This document shows positions 29,546-43,039 of a DNA stretch of 64,000 nt, piece by piece. Numbering within the stretch: position 1 is the first letter of the stretch; the number at the start of each line of letters is the position of its first letter. The notes under the pieces were generated by a model that made no database searches, had not been told where the DNA came from, and saw nothing but the letters and a program-made list of their open reading frames with translations. The DNA comes from Sporosarcina sp. ACRSM. GTDB lineage: Bacteria; Bacillota; Bacilli; Bacillales_A; Planococcaceae. The translations under genes were made by a program, and so were the position numbers. Location: contig NZ_JAKRNU010000004.1 in the NCBI RefSeq assembly GCF_022346545.1, positions 248,001 through 312,000 of the forward strand. The letters are read 5' to 3'.

Positions 29546-32500
29546 TTGATAGATGTAAACAACTTTGAGTATATGAAAATCGGCCTTGCTTCACCGGATA
29601 AGATCCGTTCTTGGTCCTATGGTGAAGTGAAAAAGCCTGAAACGATCAACTATCGTACATTGAAGCCTGAGAAAGATGGCCTGTTCTGTGAACGTATTTT
29701 CGGGCCTACGAAAGATTGGGAATGTCATTGTGGAAAATATAAACGCGTACGTTACAAAGGTGTCGTCTGTGACCGCTGTGGCGTAGAAGTGACGCGTCAA
29801 AAAGTACGCCGCGAACGCATGGGGCATATTGAACTTGCGGCTCCGGTTACACATATTTGGTATTTTAAAGGAATCCCGAGCCGGATGGGTCTTATCTTGG
29901 ATATGACGCCACGTGCTTTGGAAGAAATCATCTATTTCGCATCCTATGTTGTCGTTGATCCGGCGGATACACCACTTGAAAGAAAACAATTGCTTTCTGA
30001 AAGGGAGTACCGCATTTACCGAGAGAAATACGGCAATAAGTTCCAAGCGTTGATGGGTGCCGAGGCAATCGAACGCCTGCTCATGGGAATCGATCTCGAC
30101 AAGGAAATGGAATTTTTGAAAGAAGAATTGAAGACTGTCCAAGGACAACGCCGTACACGTGCGATCAGACGTCTGGAAGTTGTTGAGTCATTCCGTAACT
30201 CCGGTAACAAACCGGAATGGATGGTATTGGAAGTATTACCGGTCATCCCACCAGAACTCCGTCCGATGGTCCAGCTTGACGGTGGACGCTTCGCCACTTC
30301 CGACTTGAATGACTTATATCGTCGTGTCATCAACCGGAACAACAGGCTGAAACGCTTACTTGATCTTGGAGCACCTGGGATCATCGTTCAGAACGAGAAG
30401 CGGATGTTGCAAGAAGCGGTTGACGCGCTTGTCGATAACGGCCGTCGCGGTCGTCCGGTAACAGGACCAGGTAACCGTCCATTGAAATCACTTTCCCACA
30501 TGCTGAAAGGAAAGCAAGGGCGTTTCCGTCAGAACTTACTCGGGAAACGGGTTGACTATTCAGGTCGTTCTGTTATCGTCGTTGGTCCGAACTTGAAAAT
30601 GTACCAATGCGGATTGCCGAAAGAGATGGCGATCGAGCTATTTAAACCTTTTGTTATGAAGGAACTGGTTGAACGTGGACTCGCTCACAATATTAAGAGT
30701 GCGAAGCGTAAGATCGAGCGTCTCCATTCAGAAGTGTGGGATGTGCTCGAAGAAGTGATCAAGGAGCATCCGGTCTTATTGAACCGGGCACCAACGCTTC
30801 ACCGTCTTGGTATCCAAGCGTTCGAACCGATTCTGGTAGAAGGTCGCGCGATCACGCTTCACCCACTTGTGTGTACAGCATATAACGCCGACTTTGACGG
30901 TGACCAAATGGCTGTTCACGTTCCATTGTCGGCGGAAGCGCAAGCGGAAGCACGACTACTCATGTTGGCAGCACAAAACATCTTGAACCCGAAAGATGGA
31001 AAACCTGTTGTTACACCGTCTCAAGACATGGTATTAGGAAACTATTACCTGACATTGGAACGGAAAGGGGCGACTGGAGAAGGGGCTGTTTTCAGTAATG
31101 CGAATGAGGCGATCATCGCTTACCAAAACGGACATGTCCATCTTCATTCACGGATTGCTATCCGGGCATCATCTTTAAACAATCCGACATTCACGGAAGA
31201 ACAAAATAGCCAATTGCTATTAACGACCGTCGGGAAAATCATCTTCAACGAAATTCTGCCTGAGTCGTTCCCGTACATTAACGAACCGACCAATTCCAAC
31301 TTGGAAATTGAAACGCCTGATAAGTATTTCGTTCCAGGGACTGCAAATGTGAAAGAGCATTTGGAGAGTATGGAACTTGTTCAACCGTTCAAAAAGAAAA
31401 TCCTTGGGAACATCATCGCGGAAATCTTTAAACGTTTCCACATTACCGAAACGTCCAAAATGCTTGACCGCATGAAAGACCTTGGATTCAAATACTCTAC
31501 ACGTGCAGGGATTACGATCGGTATTTCCGATATCGTCGTCCTTCCGAACAAAGATGAAATCTTGCAAGAAGCGCAAGGTAAAGTGGATAAAGTTATGCAG
31601 CAATTCCGCCGTGGTCTTATTACGGAGGAAGAGCGCTACGACCGCGTCATCTCTTATTGGAGCCATGCGAAGGATGTCATTCAGGATAAACTGATGGACT
31701 CCCTCGATAACTCGAACCCGATCTACATGATGAGTGACTCCGGTGCCCGGGGTAACGCCTCGAACTTCACGCAGCTTGCGGGTATGCGTGGTCTGATGGC
31801 CAACCCGGCTGGTCGAATCATCGAACTTCCGATCAAATCATCATTCCGTGAAGGGCTGACTGTTCTCGAGTACTTCATCTCGACACACGGTGCGCGTAAA
31901 GGACTTGCGGATACGGCTCTGAAAACAGCTGACTCCGGTTACTTGACACGTCGACTTGTCGATGTGGCGCAAGATGTCATCGTCCGTGAAGATGATTGTG
32001 GAACTGATCGTGGCTTGGAAGTGGGCGCATTGACAGAAGGTACGGAAATCATCGAAGGCTTGGATGAGCGTATCGAAGGACGCCACACGAAGAAAACGAT
32101 CTACCACCCTGAAACAGGTGAGAAAATCCTTGAAAAAGATGCGCTCATTACTGCGGACGTCGCTCGTACGATCCTAGACGCAGGCATCGAAAAAGTCACT
32201 ATCCGTTCAGCGTTCACATGTAACACTAAACACGGTGTATGTAAAAAATGTTACGGCATTAACTTGGCGACAGGTGAAAAAGTCGAAGTCGGCGAAGCGG
32301 TCGGTATTATCGCTGCACAGTCGATCGGTGAGCCTGGAACACAGCTTACGATGCGTACATTCCATACAGGTGGAGTTGCCGGAGACGATATTACACAAGG
32401 TCTTCCACGTATCCAGGAGATTTTCGAGGCGCGGAATCCGAAAGGGCAAGCCGTCATTTCGGAAATCAAAGGTGAAATCATTGAAATCGATGAAATCCGT

Positions 32501-33148
32501 GAAGGTCAGAAAGAAATCACAATCCAAGGTAAAGTGGAAACACGCAAATACTTGGCGCCATACAATGCCCGTTTGAAAGTCGGAGTTGGAGACGAAATCG
32601 ACCGAGGCGATGTCATTACAGAAGGTTCCATCGACCCGAAAGAATTGATCATCGTCAAAGACGTGGCGACGGTTCAAGAGTATCTCTTGAAAGAAGTTCA
32701 AAAAGTATATCGTATGCAAGGGGTTGAAATCGGCGATAAGCACGTTGAAGTAATGGTTCGCCAAATGCTTCGCAAAGTGCGTATCATCGAGGCAGGAGAC
32801 ACGGATCTCTTACCGGGCTCACTGCTTGACATCCACCAATTCGCGGATGCTAACGCAGAAGTGTTGAAAGTCGGAAAACTTCCGGCAACTTGCCGCCCTG
32901 TCATTCTCGGTATTACAAAAGCATCACTCGAAACGGAATCCTTCCTATCGGCAGCGTCATTCCAAGAGACGACTCGCGTCTTGACGGATGCAGCTATCAA
33001 AGGGAAAACCGACGAGCTTCTCGGCTTGAAAGAAAATGTCATCATCGGAAAACTTGTACCAGCTGGAACAGGTATGCAACGATACCGTCATATCCAGATG
33101 GATCAAATCGACGAAGAAGAGGCATTGAAAAAAGTAGCAGCAGAGTAA
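29546..33148 (+). CDS. rpoC: DNA-directed RNA polymerase subunit beta'
   Basis: 1200 aa. The TTG start 29546 ([21 protein letters not shown]) lies behind GGGAGG. The zinc ribbon [20 protein letters not shown] is near residue 60, the catalytic [12 protein letters not shown] near residue 450, and the second zinc site [13 protein letters not shown] near residue 895. It has the Firmicutes domain order without large insertions. Confidence 0.98.
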   Translation: MIDVNNFEYMKIGLASPDKIRSWSYGEVKKPETINYRTLKPEKDGLFCERIFGPTKDWECHCGKYKRVRYKGVVCDRCGVEVTRQKVRRERMGHIELAAPVTHIWYFKGIPSRMGLILDMTPRALEEIIYFASYVVVDPADTPLERKQLLSEREYRIYREKYGNKFQALMGAEAIERLLMGIDLDKEMEFLKEELKTVQGQRRTRAIRRLEVVESFRNSGNKPEWMVLEVLPVIPPELRPMVQLDGGRFATSDLNDLYRRVINRNNRLKRLLDLGAPGIIVQNEKRMLQEAVDALVDNGRRGRPVTGPGNRPLKSLSHMLKGKQGRFRQNLLGKRVDYSGRSVIVVGPNLKMYQCGLPKEMAIELFKPFVMKELVERGLAHNIKSAKRKIERLHSEVWDVLEEVIKEHPVLLNRAPTLHRLGIQAFEPILVEGRAITLHPLVCTAYNADFDGDQMAVHVPLSAEAQAEARLLMLAAQNILNPKDGKPVVTPSQDMVLGNYYLTLERKGATGEGAVFSNANEAIIAYQNGHVHLHSRIAIRASSLNNPTFTEEQNSQLLLTTVGKIIFNEILPESFPYINEPTNSNLEIETPDKYFVPGTANVKEHLESMELVQPFKKKILGNIIAEIFKRFHITETSKMLDRMKDLGFKYSTRAGITIGISDIVVLPNKDEILQEAQGKVDKVMQQFRRGLITEEERYDRVISYWSHAKDVIQDKLMDSLDNSNPIYMMSDSGARGNASNFTQLAGMRGLMANPAGRIIELPIKSSFREGLTVLEYFISTHGARKGLADTALKTADSGYLTRRLVDVAQDVIVREDDCGTDRGLEVGALTEGTEIIEGLDERIEGRHTKKTIYHPETGEKILEKDALITADVARTILDAGIEKVTIRSAFTCNTKHGVCKKCYGINLATGEKVEVGEAVGIIAAQSIGEPGTQLTMRTFHTGGVAGDDITQGLPRIQEIFEARNPKGQAVISEIKGEIIEIDEIREGQKEITIQGKVETRKYLAPYNARLKVGVGDEIDRGDVITEGSIDPKELIIVKDVATVQEYLLKEVQKVYRMQGVEIGDKHVEVMVRQMLRKVRIIEAGDTDLLPGSLLDIHQFADANAEVLKVGKLPATCRPVILGITKASLETESFLSAASFQETTRVLTDAAIKGKTDELLGLKENVIIGKLVPAGTGMQRYRHIQMDQIDEEEALKKVAAE

Positions 33149-33157
33149 ATTTCAATT

Positions 33158-33181
33158 CAGGGGAACAAAAAAGTTCCCCTG
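33158..33181 (+). terminator. Hairpin after rpoC
   Basis: CAGGGGAAC and GTTCCCCTG pair perfectly over an A-rich 6-nt loop. The following sequence TCTATCT is only weakly T-rich. Confidence 0.65.
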
Positions 33182-33196
33182 TCTATCTAATATCTG

Positions 33197-33225
33197 TTGA
33201 CAGCTTTTTTAATAAGTGATAATAT
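33197..33225 (+). promoter_or_regulatory. SigA promoter of the str operon (rplGB-rpsL-rpsG-fusA)
   Basis: A perfect TTGACA (33197-33202), 17-bp spacer and TAATAT (33220-33225), 48 bp before rplGB. Confidence 0.82.
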
Positions 33226-33272
33226 ACAAAAGGTTGATAGTTGAATGTCTGTACTTTGGAGGATATGCCCAT

Positions 33273-33521
33273 ATGTCTTATGATAAAGTCGAGCAGGCAA
33301 AAAAGACAATCATCGGTACAAAGCAGACAGTGAAAGCGATCCGTGCAGGGATAGTGACGGAAGTCATCATCGCACAGGATGCTGAAGAAAGGGTTGTCGC
33401 TCCAGCTTTGGAGGAAGCCGCACTTCATGGCATCCAAGTGACGCATGTCGATTCAAGAGAAAAGCTTGGGCATGCATGCGGCATTCAAGTCGGTGCAGCT
33501 GTGGTTGCGATTACTGGATAA
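33273..33521 (+). CDS. rplGB: L7Ae-family ribosomal protein YbxF
   Basis: 82 aa from ATG 33273 ([23 protein letters not shown]) behind GGAGG; an in-frame extension upstream runs into the promoter. It belongs to the L7Ae/L30e kink-turn binding family, matching B. subtilis YbxF in length and position between rpoC and rpsL. Its role in Bacillus is not well known; it binds K-turn RNAs in vitro. Confidence 0.93.
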   Translation: MSYDKVEQAKKTIIGTKQTVKAIRAGIVTEVIIAQDAEERVVAPALEEAALHGIQVTHVDSREKLGHACGIQVGAAVVAITG

Positions 33522-33621
33522 CAGTTTTTGTGTAGAAAGCACAAAGACTTTGTTTTTACCCAAAAATGAACCACCTGGATGTGTGGTCTTACAAAAAAGA
33601 TATGTGAGAGGAGGAAAACCG

Positions 33622-34041
33622 ATGCCTACAATTAACCAATTGGTCCGTAAACCACGTAAACCAAACGTGACAGGATCAAAATCTCCAGCGCTCGGGAAAA
33701 GCTATAACAGCTTCAAAAAGTCAATGACAAACGTGAATTCACCACAAAAACGGGGTGTTTGTACACGTGTTGGTACAATGACACCGAAGAAGCCGAACTC
33801 GGCACTTCGTAAATATGCACGTGTTCGTTTGACGAACTCTATGGAAGTAAACGCGTATATCCCTGGTGAAGGCCACAACCTTCAAGAGCACAGCGTTGTT
33901 CTAATCCGCGGCGGCCGTGTAAAAGACTTACCGGGTGTTCGTTACCATATCGTACGTGGAGCGCTTGACACAGCTGGCGTTCAAGGTCGTATGCAAAGCC
34001 GTTCACAATACGGTGCAAAAAGACCGAAAGAAAAGAAATAA
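33622..34041 (+). CDS. rpsL: 30S ribosomal protein S12
   Basis: 139 aa from ATG 33622 ([14 protein letters not shown]) behind GAGGAGG. The conserved decoding-centre stretches [11 protein letters not shown] and [11 protein letters not shown] carry wild-type lysines at the usual streptomycin-resistance positions. A 100-bp leader precedes it. Confidence 0.98.
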   Translation: MPTINQLVRKPRKPNVTGSKSPALGKSYNSFKKSMTNVNSPQKRGVCTRVGTMTPKKPNSALRKYARVRLTNSMEVNAYIPGEGHNLQEHSVVLIRGGRVKDLPGVRYHIVRGALDTAGVQGRMQSRSQYGAKRPKEKK

Positions 34042-34094
34042 GAAGGACACTCATCTGAGTGCTCAACGTTTTAAAAATCAAAGAGATTATGATA

Positions 34095-34128
34095 AAGGTT
34101 ATGCAAGTGTATACCGCTTGATAACCTT
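34095..34128 (+). promoter_or_regulatory. Two-tier hairpin in the rpsL-rpsG gap
   Basis: AAGGTTAT (34095-34102) pairs perfectly with ATAACCTT (34121-34128); inside, CAAG (34104-34107) pairs with CTTG (34117-34120). It ends at the edge of the rpsG Shine-Dalgarno (AAAGGAGG). In E. coli S7 represses through the rpsL-rpsG gap; a similar role here is inference. Confidence 0.5.
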
Positions 34129-34145
34129 GAAAGGAGGAAAACAAC

Positions 34146-34616
34146 ATGCCTCGTAAAGGTCCTGTTGCAAAACGTGACGTACTTCCGGATCCGATTTACA
34201 ATTCGAAGCTCGTTTCACGTCTCATCAACAAAATGATGGTTGATGGCAAAAAAGGTACATCCCAAAAAATCCTCTATGGTGCGTTCGAACTTGTTAAAGA
34301 ACGTTCTGGAAAGGATCCAATTGAAGTATTCGAAGCTGCACTTAACAATGTAATGCCTGTACTTGAAGTACGTGCTCGCCGTGTTGGTGGAGCGAACTAC
34401 CAAGTACCGGTTGAAGTCCGCCCTGAACGTCGTACGACGCTCGGTCTTCGTTACCTTGTGAACTACTCTCGCTCACGCGGTGAGAAAACAATGGAAGAAC
34501 GTCTTGCGAATGAAATCCTAGACGCTTCCAACAACACAGGTGCTTCTGTTAAGAAACGCGAAGAAATGCACAAGATGGCAGAAGCGAACAAAGCATTCGC
34601 TCACTATCGTTGGTAA
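34146..34616 (+). CDS. rpsG: 30S ribosomal protein S7
   Basis: 156 aa, standard length. It starts [23 protein letters not shown] and contains [21 protein letters not shown], the rRNA-binding signature. It is an assembly initiator for the 30S head, followed by fusA after 51 bp. Confidence 0.98.
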   Translation: MPRKGPVAKRDVLPDPIYNSKLVSRLINKMMVDGKKGTSQKILYGAFELVKERSGKDPIEVFEAALNNVMPVLEVRARRVGGANYQVPVEVRPERRTTLGLRYLVNYSRSRGEKTMEERLANEILDASNNTGASVKKREEMHKMAEANKAFAHYRW

Positions 34617-34667
34617 GATTGGACAGCTCGTTACAACTCTAATCCGAATCGGAAGGAGATATACAAA

Positions 34668-36746
34668 ATGGCTAGAGAGTTCTCCTTAGAGAATACTCGT
34701 AATATCGGTATCATGGCTCACATCGACGCTGGTAAGACAACGACGACCGAGCGGATCCTTTATTACACAGGTAAAATTCACAAACTTGGTGAAACGCACG
34801 AAGGTGCATCGCAAATGGACTGGATGGAGCAGGAGCAAGAACGTGGAATCACAATCACATCTGCTGCAACAACAGCTCAATGGAAAGGCCACCGTGTTAA
34901 CATCATCGATACTCCGGGACACGTAGACTTCACTGTTGAAGTTGAACGTTCCCTGCGTGTACTTGATGGTGCTGTAACGGTACTTGACGCTCAATCGGGC
35001 GTTGAGCCGCAAACAGAAACAGTTTGGCGTCAAGCAACAACATATGGCGTTCCACGTCTTGTATTCATTAATAAAATGGACAAAACAGGAGCGGACTTCC
35101 TCTATTCAGTAGGAACACTTCATGACCGTCTACAAGCGAACGCACACCCGATCCAATTACCAATTGGTGCCGAGGATGAGTTTGAAGCAATCATCGACTT
35201 AGTTGAGATGAAAGCGACATTCTACGGTGACGACACAGGTATGAACGTAGAAGTACGTGATATCCCTGAAGAGCACGTTGCGAGAGCTGAAGAATACCGT
35301 GAGAAATTGATCGAAGCGATTGTTGACTTTGACGAAGATCTTATGGAAAAATATCTTGGCGGCGAAGAACTAACGATCCAAGAAATCAAAACGGCAATCC
35401 GTAAAGCTACGCTTGCTGTTGAATTCTACCCGGTCGTTTGTGGTACGGCGTTCAAGAACAAAGGTGTCCAACTTGTACTAGATGCAGTTGTTGACTATCT
35501 TCCATCACCAATCGACATTCCTCCTATGAAAGGGACGAATCCTGATACGGACGAAGAAGTTGAACGTCACGCAGACGACAACGCGCCATTCTCGGCACTT
35601 GCGTTCAAAGTCATGACAGACCCTTATGTAGGTAAATTGACGTTCTTCCGTGTGTACTCTGGTACACTTCAATCCGGATCATACGTTCAAAACTCTTCGA
35701 AAGGTAAGCGTGAGCGTGTAGGACGTATTCTACAAATGCACGCGGATTCCCGTGAAGAGATCAGTGAAGTACACTCAGGAGACATTGCTGCGGCAGTAGG
35801 TCTTAAAGATACAGGTACGGGCGACACACTTTGTGACGATAAAGCACTTGTTATCCTAGAGTCCATGGAATTCCCTGAGCCGGTTATTTCTCTATCTGTT
35901 GAGCCGAAAACAAAAGCCGACCAAGATAAAATGGGTATGGCTCTTGCGAAGCTCCAAGAAGAGGATCCGACATTCCGTGCACATACGGACCAAGAGACAG
36001 GCGAAGTTATCATCGCTGGTATGGGTGAGCTTCACCTTGATGTCCTTGTAGACCGTATGAGACGTGAATTCAAAGTTGAAGCAAACGTTGGTGCTCCACA
36101 AGTATCTTACCGTGAAACATTCCGTCAAGCTGCCGAAGTTGAAGGGAAATTTGTCCGTCAATCCGGTGGTCGCGGTCAGTTTGGTCACGTTTGGATCGAA
36201 TTCTCTCCGAACGAAGAAGGAAAAGGATTCGAATTTGAAAACGCGATCGTCGGTGGTGTTGTTCCACGTGAATACGTACCAGCTGTTGAAGCGGGTATCC
36301 GTGATTCACTTGACAACGGGGTACTTGCCGGCTATCCATTGATCGACATCAAGGCCCGTCTATTCGATGGTTCATATCACGATGTTGACTCCAATGAGAT
36401 GGCGTTCAAAATCGCTGCTTCTATGGCGCTGAAAAACGCAGTATCAAAAGTTAACCCAGTTATTCTTGAACCAATAATGAAAGTCGAAGTTATCATTCCA
36501 GAAGAATACTTAGGTGATGTTATGGGTGACGTCACTTCTCGCCGCGGACGCGTGGAGGGAATGGATGCTCGTGGTAACGCACAAGTTGTTCGTGCAATGG
36601 TTCCTTTAGCAGAGATGTTCGGTTATGCAACGTCCCTACGTTCAAGTACACAAGGACGCGGTGTCTTCTCAATGGTGTTCGATCACTATGAAGAAGTGCC
36701 GAAGTCAATCTCTGAAGACATCATCAAGAAAAATAAAGGCGAATAA
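34668..36746 (+). CDS. fusA: Elongation factor G
   Basis: The translocation GTPase, 692 aa. G motifs: [13 protein letters not shown] (P-loop), DTPGHVDF, and [10 protein letters not shown]. Domains II to V follow normally ([16 protein letters not shown] in domain IV). The ATG lies behind AAGGAGAT. Confidence 0.98.
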   Translation: MAREFSLENTRNIGIMAHIDAGKTTTTERILYYTGKIHKLGETHEGASQMDWMEQEQERGITITSAATTAQWKGHRVNIIDTPGHVDFTVEVERSLRVLDGAVTVLDAQSGVEPQTETVWRQATTYGVPRLVFINKMDKTGADFLYSVGTLHDRLQANAHPIQLPIGAEDEFEAIIDLVEMKATFYGDDTGMNVEVRDIPEEHVARAEEYREKLIEAIVDFDEDLMEKYLGGEELTIQEIKTAIRKATLAVEFYPVVCGTAFKNKGVQLVLDAVVDYLPSPIDIPPMKGTNPDTDEEVERHADDNAPFSALAFKVMTDPYVGKLTFFRVYSGTLQSGSYVQNSSKGKRERVGRILQMHADSREEISEVHSGDIAAAVGLKDTGTGDTLCDDKALVILESMEFPEPVISLSVEPKTKADQDKMGMALAKLQEEDPTFRAHTDQETGEVIIAGMGELHLDVLVDRMRREFKVEANVGAPQVSYRETFRQAAEVEGKFVRQSGGRGQFGHVWIEFSPNEEGKGFEFENAIVGGVVPREYVPAVEAGIRDSLDNGVLAGYPLIDIKARLFDGSYHDVDSNEMAFKIAASMALKNAVSKVNPVILEPIMKVEVIIPEEYLGDVMGDVTSRRGRVEGMDARGNAQVVRAMVPLAEMFGYATSLRSSTQGRGVFSMVFDHYEEVPKSISEDIIKKNKGE

Positions 36747-36758
36747 TTGACTTCGACC

Positions 36759-36787
36759 TTGTTTCCAGTTTAAATTACTTGTAAGAT
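36759..36787 (+). promoter_or_regulatory. Probable separate promoter of tuf
   Basis: TTGTTT (36759-36764), 17 bp, TAAGAT (36782-36787). The leader that follows has a GTTGGG/CCCAAC hairpin before the tuf Shine-Dalgarno. Confidence 0.5.
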
Positions 36788-36868
36788 ATGGGTAGTTGGG
36801 GGGCACACTCCCAACACCTGTAGCTATAAAAACTAAAAAACTTTCATATTCCGAGGAGGATCTCAAAA

Positions 36869-38056
<1,188 letters not shown>

Positions 38057-38066
38057 TTTTAACTTT

Positions 38067-38097
38067 TAAAATCCCGTCCTTAGCGACGGGATTTTTT
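38067..38097 (+). terminator. Rho-independent terminator of tuf
   Basis: ATCCCGTC (38071-38078) pairs with GACGGGAT (38085-38092), then six Ts. Confidence 0.93.
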
Positions 38098-38238
38098 GCG
38101 TTCAAAGGAAAATATTGAAGTTCGCTGAGCGGCTCCATCGTATTGAACAAAGCATCAACAGACATCCTCTTGCTTTAGATAGAAGGGTATAAACACTGGA
38201 TCGAGTGTGTAGTCTTTCAGGAAAAGGGTAATCTATAG

Positions 38239-38267
38239 TTGACAGGAAAAACTGCCTCTGTTAAGTT
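38239..38267 (+). promoter_or_regulatory. Promoter of the YuiF-like transporter
   Basis: TTGACA (38239-38244), 17 bp, TAAGTT (38262-38267), 60 bp before the start codon. Confidence 0.65.
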
Positions 38268-38326
38268 AGCAATTGCACTTTCTTTGTTTAGTGTATTGAA
38301 GTGAATGTTTTTAGGAGGACTACGAA

Positions 38327-39646
38327 TTGAATGCAGTTGTAATTGCGGTAGTAGTAATGTTGATTTTAAGTTTAATGCGCGTCAATGTTGTCCTAGCGCT
38401 TGTAGCAGGAGCAATTGTAGGGGGGCTGACAGGAGGCTTGTCGTTGAACGAGACCATTGTGTCGTTCACGGGAGGGCTCGGGGAGGGTGCTACGATTGCG
38501 ATCAGTTATGCGCTGCTAGCTGGCTTTGCTGTGGCGATCTCCAAAACAGGTATCCCGCAGTTGCTTGTTTCGGCCATGTTGCGATTTGTACAGAAAGAGG
38601 GAGGCAGTGACCGCGCTGCACTTGGGAAAGTATTGCTCGTTTTCATCCTGTTATTGATGGCCGTCTTTTCCCAAAACCTCATTCCGATCCATATTGCATT
38701 CATCCCGTTGCTTGTCCCGCCTATTTTACATATTTTAAACTTATTGAAAGTAGATCGGCGCTTAATCGCATCGGTATTGACATTCGGCTTGACAGCACCC
38801 TATATTTTGCTCCCTTTCGGTTATGGATTCATCTTTCATGAAATATTGGCGAAGCAAATGAAGTTAGCGGGTCTAGCGATCGATATGGCAGACATTCCAA
38901 AAGCGATGGCCTTCCCTGTCTTTGGCATGCTGGTTGGTCTTTTGGTTGCCATTTTCTTCAGCTATCGTAAGCCGCGAGAGTATGCAGATAAGTCGATCGG
39001 TGTCACAGAGGAAGTGATCGTGGTCCACAAACGGACGATTTTCTTTACCGTTGCCGCGCTCATCGGGACGCTCGCAGTGCAAATTCCGACCCAATCAATG
39101 ATTGCGGGAGCTGTAACGGGCATTTTCATCCTCTATATTACGGGTGCCTTAAAGTGGAAAGAAGCGGATGGCCTTATTAACGAAGGTATGCGCATGATGG
39201 CCTTTGTCGGCTTCGTCATGATCGCAGCGAACGGCTTCGCAGCGGTACTGCAGGATACAGGACACATCCTATCGCTTGTAGAGGCTGCAAGCACCGCGTT
39301 AGGCGACCACAAAGGGATGGCGGCCTTTGCAATGTTATTTATAGGGCTGATCGTCACCATGGGCATCGGATCATCATTTGCAACGATACCAATCATCGCG
39401 TCCATCTTCGTGCCGCTTAGCATGGCTTTTGGATTTAGCGCAATGGCGACCATCGCGCTTATGGGAACAGCCGCTGCATTAGGCGATGCGGGATCTCCGG
39501 CGTCGGATTCGACACTCGGCCCAACAGCTGGGCTGAATGCGGATGGACAGCATAATCATATATGGGATAGTTGCGTTCCGACATTTCTTCACTTTAACAT
39601 TCCGCTACTTGTTTTCGGCTGGCTGGCTGTCATGTTCTTTAATTAA
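38327..39646 (+). CDS. yuiF: YuiF-like membrane transporter (Na+/H+ antiporter-family fold)
   Basis: The TTG start 38327 follows AGGAGG. The 439-aa protein is hydrophobic throughout, with about 11-12 membrane segments. It resembles B. subtilis YuiF (NhaC-like/Na_H_antiporter families): NVVLALVAGAIVGGLTGGLSLN, FSQNLIPIHIAFIPLLVPP, MGIGSSFATIPIIASIFVP and GDAGSPASDSTLGPT. The transported substrate is uncertain, since related proteins move Na+/H+ or amino acids. It has its own promoter and sits between tuf and rpsJ, where B. subtilis has ybaC. Confidence 0.85.
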   Translation: MNAVVIAVVVMLILSLMRVNVVLALVAGAIVGGLTGGLSLNETIVSFTGGLGEGATIAISYALLAGFAVAISKTGIPQLLVSAMLRFVQKEGGSDRAALGKVLLVFILLLMAVFSQNLIPIHIAFIPLLVPPILHILNLLKVDRRLIASVLTFGLTAPYILLPFGYGFIFHEILAKQMKLAGLAIDMADIPKAMAFPVFGMLVGLLVAIFFSYRKPREYADKSIGVTEEVIVVHKRTIFFTVAALIGTLAVQIPTQSMIAGAVTGIFILYITGALKWKEADGLINEGMRMMAFVGFVMIAANGFAAVLQDTGHILSLVEAASTALGDHKGMAAFAMLFIGLIVTMGIGSSFATIPIIASIFVPLSMAFGFSAMATIALMGTAAALGDAGSPASDSTLGPTAGLNADGQHNHIWDSCVPTFLHFNIPLLVFGWLAVMFFN

Positions 39647-39674
39647 AAAAGAGTTCGGACTATTAGCCTAGGTG

Positions 39675-39703
39675 TTGCATTACGAGTCAAATCAATCTAT
39701 AAT
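39675..39703 (+). promoter_or_regulatory. rpsJ operon promoter P1
   Basis: TTGCAT (39675-39680), 17 bp, perfect TATAAT (39698-39703). Confidence 0.75.
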
Positions 39704-39705
39704 AA

Positions 39706-40206
<501 letters not shown>

Positions 40207-40251
40207 TCGATACAAAAATAAAAAAACAAACCAATTCAGGAGGTGTGACAA

Positions 40252-40881
40252 ATGACCAAAGGAATCTTAGGGAGAAAAGTCGGCATGACGCAAATCTTTG
40301 CTGAAAACGGCGATCTCATCCCGGTAACTGTGATTGAAGCTGCTCCAAACGTTGTTCTTCAGAAGAAGACAGCTGAAACAGACGGCTACACATCAATCCA
40401 GCTCGGATTTGAAGATAAACGAGAGAAGCTTGCAAACAAACCTGAAAAAGGCCACGTTGCTAAAGCTGAAACAGCACCTAAGCGCTTCATTCGCGAATTC
40501 CGCGAGTTAGACGTTAATGGGTATGAAGTTGGTCAGGAAGTCAAAGTCGATACATTCGCAGAAGGCGATATCGTCGATATTACAGGAACAACAAAAGGTA
40601 AAGGATTCCAAGGTGTTATTAAACGCCACGGTTTCGCACGCGGGCCTATGAGCCACGGTTCACGTTTCCACCGCGCACCAGGTTCAATCGGATCTGTTGA
40701 CGGACAACGCGTATTCAAAGGGAAAAAACTCCCTGGTCGCACAGGCGGCAAAAAAGTAACGATTCAAAATCTAGAAATCGTACGAGTTGACGCTGAGCGT
40801 AACTTGCTACTAGTAAAAGGTAATGTTCCAGGAGCTCGCAAATCACTTCTACAAGTGAAAAGCGCAATCAAAGGGAACTGA
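40252..40881 (+). CDS. rplC: 50S ribosomal protein L3
   Basis: 209 aa, start ATG behind AGGAGGTG. The signature [21 protein letters not shown] and the peptidyl-transferase-reaching loop [14 protein letters not shown] are intact. Confidence 0.98.
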   Translation: MTKGILGRKVGMTQIFAENGDLIPVTVIEAAPNVVLQKKTAETDGYTSIQLGFEDKREKLANKPEKGHVAKAETAPKRFIREFRELDVNGYEVGQEVKVDTFAEGDIVDITGTTKGKGFQGVIKRHGFARGPMSHGSRFHRAPGSIGSVDGQRVFKGKKLPGRTGGKKVTIQNLEIVRVDAERNLLLVKGNVPGARKSLLQVKSAIKGN

Positions 40882-40906
40882 ACACTAAAGGAAGGAGGAA
40901 ACAAGA

Positions 40907-41530
40907 ATGCCTAAAGTATCCGTACTAAATCAAACTGGCTCATCAGTCGGTGAAATCGAATTGAACGAAGCGATCTTCGGAATCGAGCCGAACGAAGCTG
41001 TTCTATTCGAAGCATTGGTCCAACAGCGTGCATCATTACGCCAAGGTAACCACAAAGTTAAAACTCGCGCAGAAGTCGCTGGCGGCGGACGCAAACCATG
41101 GCGTCAAAAAGGAACTGGTCGTGCTCGTCAAGGGTCAATCCGTTCACCACAATGGCGTGGAGGCGGTACCGTATTCGGACCAACTCCAAGAAGCTACAGC
41201 TACAAATTGCCGAAGAAAGTCCGCAGATTGGCTCTTCTATCAGCTCTTTCTACGAAAGTTCGTGATGAAGAGATCATCGTAGTAGAAGGACTTACTTTCG
41301 ATGCACCAAAAACAAAAGAATTCGTAAAAGTATTATCAAATCTTTCAGTCGACAAGAAAGCTTTGATCGTCACTGCAGACCTAGATGAAACTGTGGCATT
41401 GTCCGCACGTAACATTCCAGGTGTGAGCGTCGTTACAGCGAATGGCATCAATGTTCTTGACATTGTCGCACATGACAAACTTGTCATTACGAAAGCAGCA
41501 GTTGAAAAAGTAGAGGAGGTGCTTGGTTAA
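40907..41530 (+). CDS. rplD: 50S ribosomal protein L4
   Basis: 207 aa. The extended exit-tunnel loop [19 protein letters not shown] is present. In E. coli L4 represses the S10 operon; this is not shown for this group. Its stop overlaps the rplW start by one base. Confidence 0.98.
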   Translation: MPKVSVLNQTGSSVGEIELNEAIFGIEPNEAVLFEALVQQRASLRQGNHKVKTRAEVAGGGRKPWRQKGTGRARQGSIRSPQWRGGGTVFGPTPRSYSYKLPKKVRRLALLSALSTKVRDEEIIVVEGLTFDAPKTKEFVKVLSNLSVDKKALIVTADLDETVALSARNIPGVSVVTANGINVLDIVAHDKLVITKAAVEKVEEVLG

Positions 41531-41814
41531 TGGAAGCACGTGATATTCTAAAACGTCCGGTCATTACCGAGCGTTCTTCTGAACAAATGGGACTTAGAAA
41601 ATACACATTCGAAGTCGATACGCGCGCAAACAAAACACATGTGAAGCAAGCTGTCGAAGAAATCTTCGATGTGAAAGTCGAAAAAGTCAACGTACAGAAC
41701 TACAAAGGTAAGTTCAAACGTATGGGTAAACACGCAGGCTATACAAACAAACGCCGCAAAGCGATTGTTACATTGACTGCTGACTCAAAAGACATCGAAC
41801 TATTCGAAATCTAA
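41530..41814 (+). CDS. rplW: 50S ribosomal protein L23
   Basis: 94 aa, starting [20 protein letters not shown]. It lies at the tunnel exit and docks trigger factor and SRP. It is translationally coupled to rplD (TAATG). Confidence 0.97.
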   Translation: MEARDILKRPVITERSSEQMGLRKYTFEVDTRANKTHVKQAVEEIFDVKVEKVNVQNYKGKFKRMGKHAGYTNKRRKAIVTLTADSKDIELFEI

Positions 41815-41850
41815 TCATAGATAGTCAACTAAACGAAGGAGGGAACACCA

Positions 41851-42681
41851 ATGGCGATTAAGAAATACAAACCTACCTCCAACGGACGTCGTAACATGAC
41901 TTCTTCGGACTTCTCCGAGATCACAACGGACAAACCGGAAAAATCATTGCTTACACCGCTCAAACGGAAAGGCGGCCGTAACAACACTGGTAGGACTACT
42001 GTTCGTCACCAAGGTGGAGGCCATAAACGCCAATACCGTGTCATCGATTTCCAACGCCGGAAAGATGGCATTCCAGGACGCGTTGCTACGATCGAATACG
42101 ATCCGAACCGTTCTGCAAACATTGCACTTATCAACTACGTAGATGGAGAGAAACGTTACATTCTTGCTCCGAAAGGTTTGGAAGTGGGCATGACAATCAT
42201 GTCTGGTCCAGATGCAGATATCAGAGTAGGTAACACTCTACCACTAGAAAACATTCCAATGGGTTCAACAATCCATAACATCGAATTGAAACCAGGAAAA
42301 GGCGGTCAATTAGTGCGTTCTGCAGGTACATCTGCACAACTACTAGGCCGTGAAGACAAATACGTCATCGTACGTCTTCAATCTGGCGAAGTTCGCATGA
42401 TTCTTGCAACATGCCGCGCGACAATCGGTCAAGTCGGTAATGAACAGCACGAATTGATCAACATCGGTAAAGCTGGACGTTCACGTTGGTTGGGTAAACG
42501 CCCTACAGTACGTGGTTCTGTCATGAACCCTAACGATCACCCACACGGTGGTGGTGAAGGACGTACTGGTATCGGTATGAAATCACCAGTTACTCCTTGG
42601 GGTAAACCGACTCTTGGTCTTAAAACTCGTAAGAAAAGCAACAAATCAAGCAAGTTTATTATTCGTAGCCGTAAAAAATAA
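41851..42681 (+). CDS. rplB: 50S ribosomal protein L2
   Basis: 276 aa. The peptidyl-transferase-centre signature [17 protein letters not shown], with the conserved His, is near residue 225. It begins [17 protein letters not shown] behind GGAGGG. Confidence 0.98.
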   Translation: MAIKKYKPTSNGRRNMTSSDFSEITTDKPEKSLLTPLKRKGGRNNTGRTTVRHQGGGHKRQYRVIDFQRRKDGIPGRVATIEYDPNRSANIALINYVDGEKRYILAPKGLEVGMTIMSGPDADIRVGNTLPLENIPMGSTIHNIELKPGKGGQLVRSAGTSAQLLGREDKYVIVRLQSGEVRMILATCRATIGQVGNEQHELINIGKAGRSRWLGKRPTVRGSVMNPNDHPHGGGEGRTGIGMKSPVTPWGKPTLGLKTRKKSNKSSKFIIRSRKK

Positions 42682-42741
42682 TGTGAGTGGACTGCGGTTC
42701 AACGACTGGACCGTAGTACAAACACGGAGGGAGGTTCCGAC

Positions 42742-43020
42742 ATGGGCCGCAGCTTGAAAAAAGGACCTTTTGTAGACGATCATCTTATGAAAAAGGTTGA
42801 AGTACAAAAGGATTCTCAGAAGAAACAGGTAATCAAAACTTGGTCACGCCGTTCAACAATCTTCCCGTCATTCATCGGATTGACGATTGCTGTCTACGAC
42901 GGACGCAAACACGTACCTGTCTACGTGACTGAAGATATGGTAGGTCACAAACTGGGTGAATTCGTCCCAACGCGCACATACAAAGGTCATGGCGCTGACG
43001 ATAAGAAAACAAGACGCTAA
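42742..43020 (+). CDS. rpsS: 30S ribosomal protein S19
   Basis: 92 aa, [19 protein letters not shown] at the start and [16 protein letters not shown] near the end, both family signatures. Confidence 0.98.
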   Translation: MGRSLKKGPFVDDHLMKKVEVQKDSQKKQVIKTWSRRSTIFPSFIGLTIAVYDGRKHVPVYVTEDMVGHKLGEFVPTRTYKGHGADDKKTRR

Positions 43021-43039
43021 TTGAGAGGAGGTTATTCTG

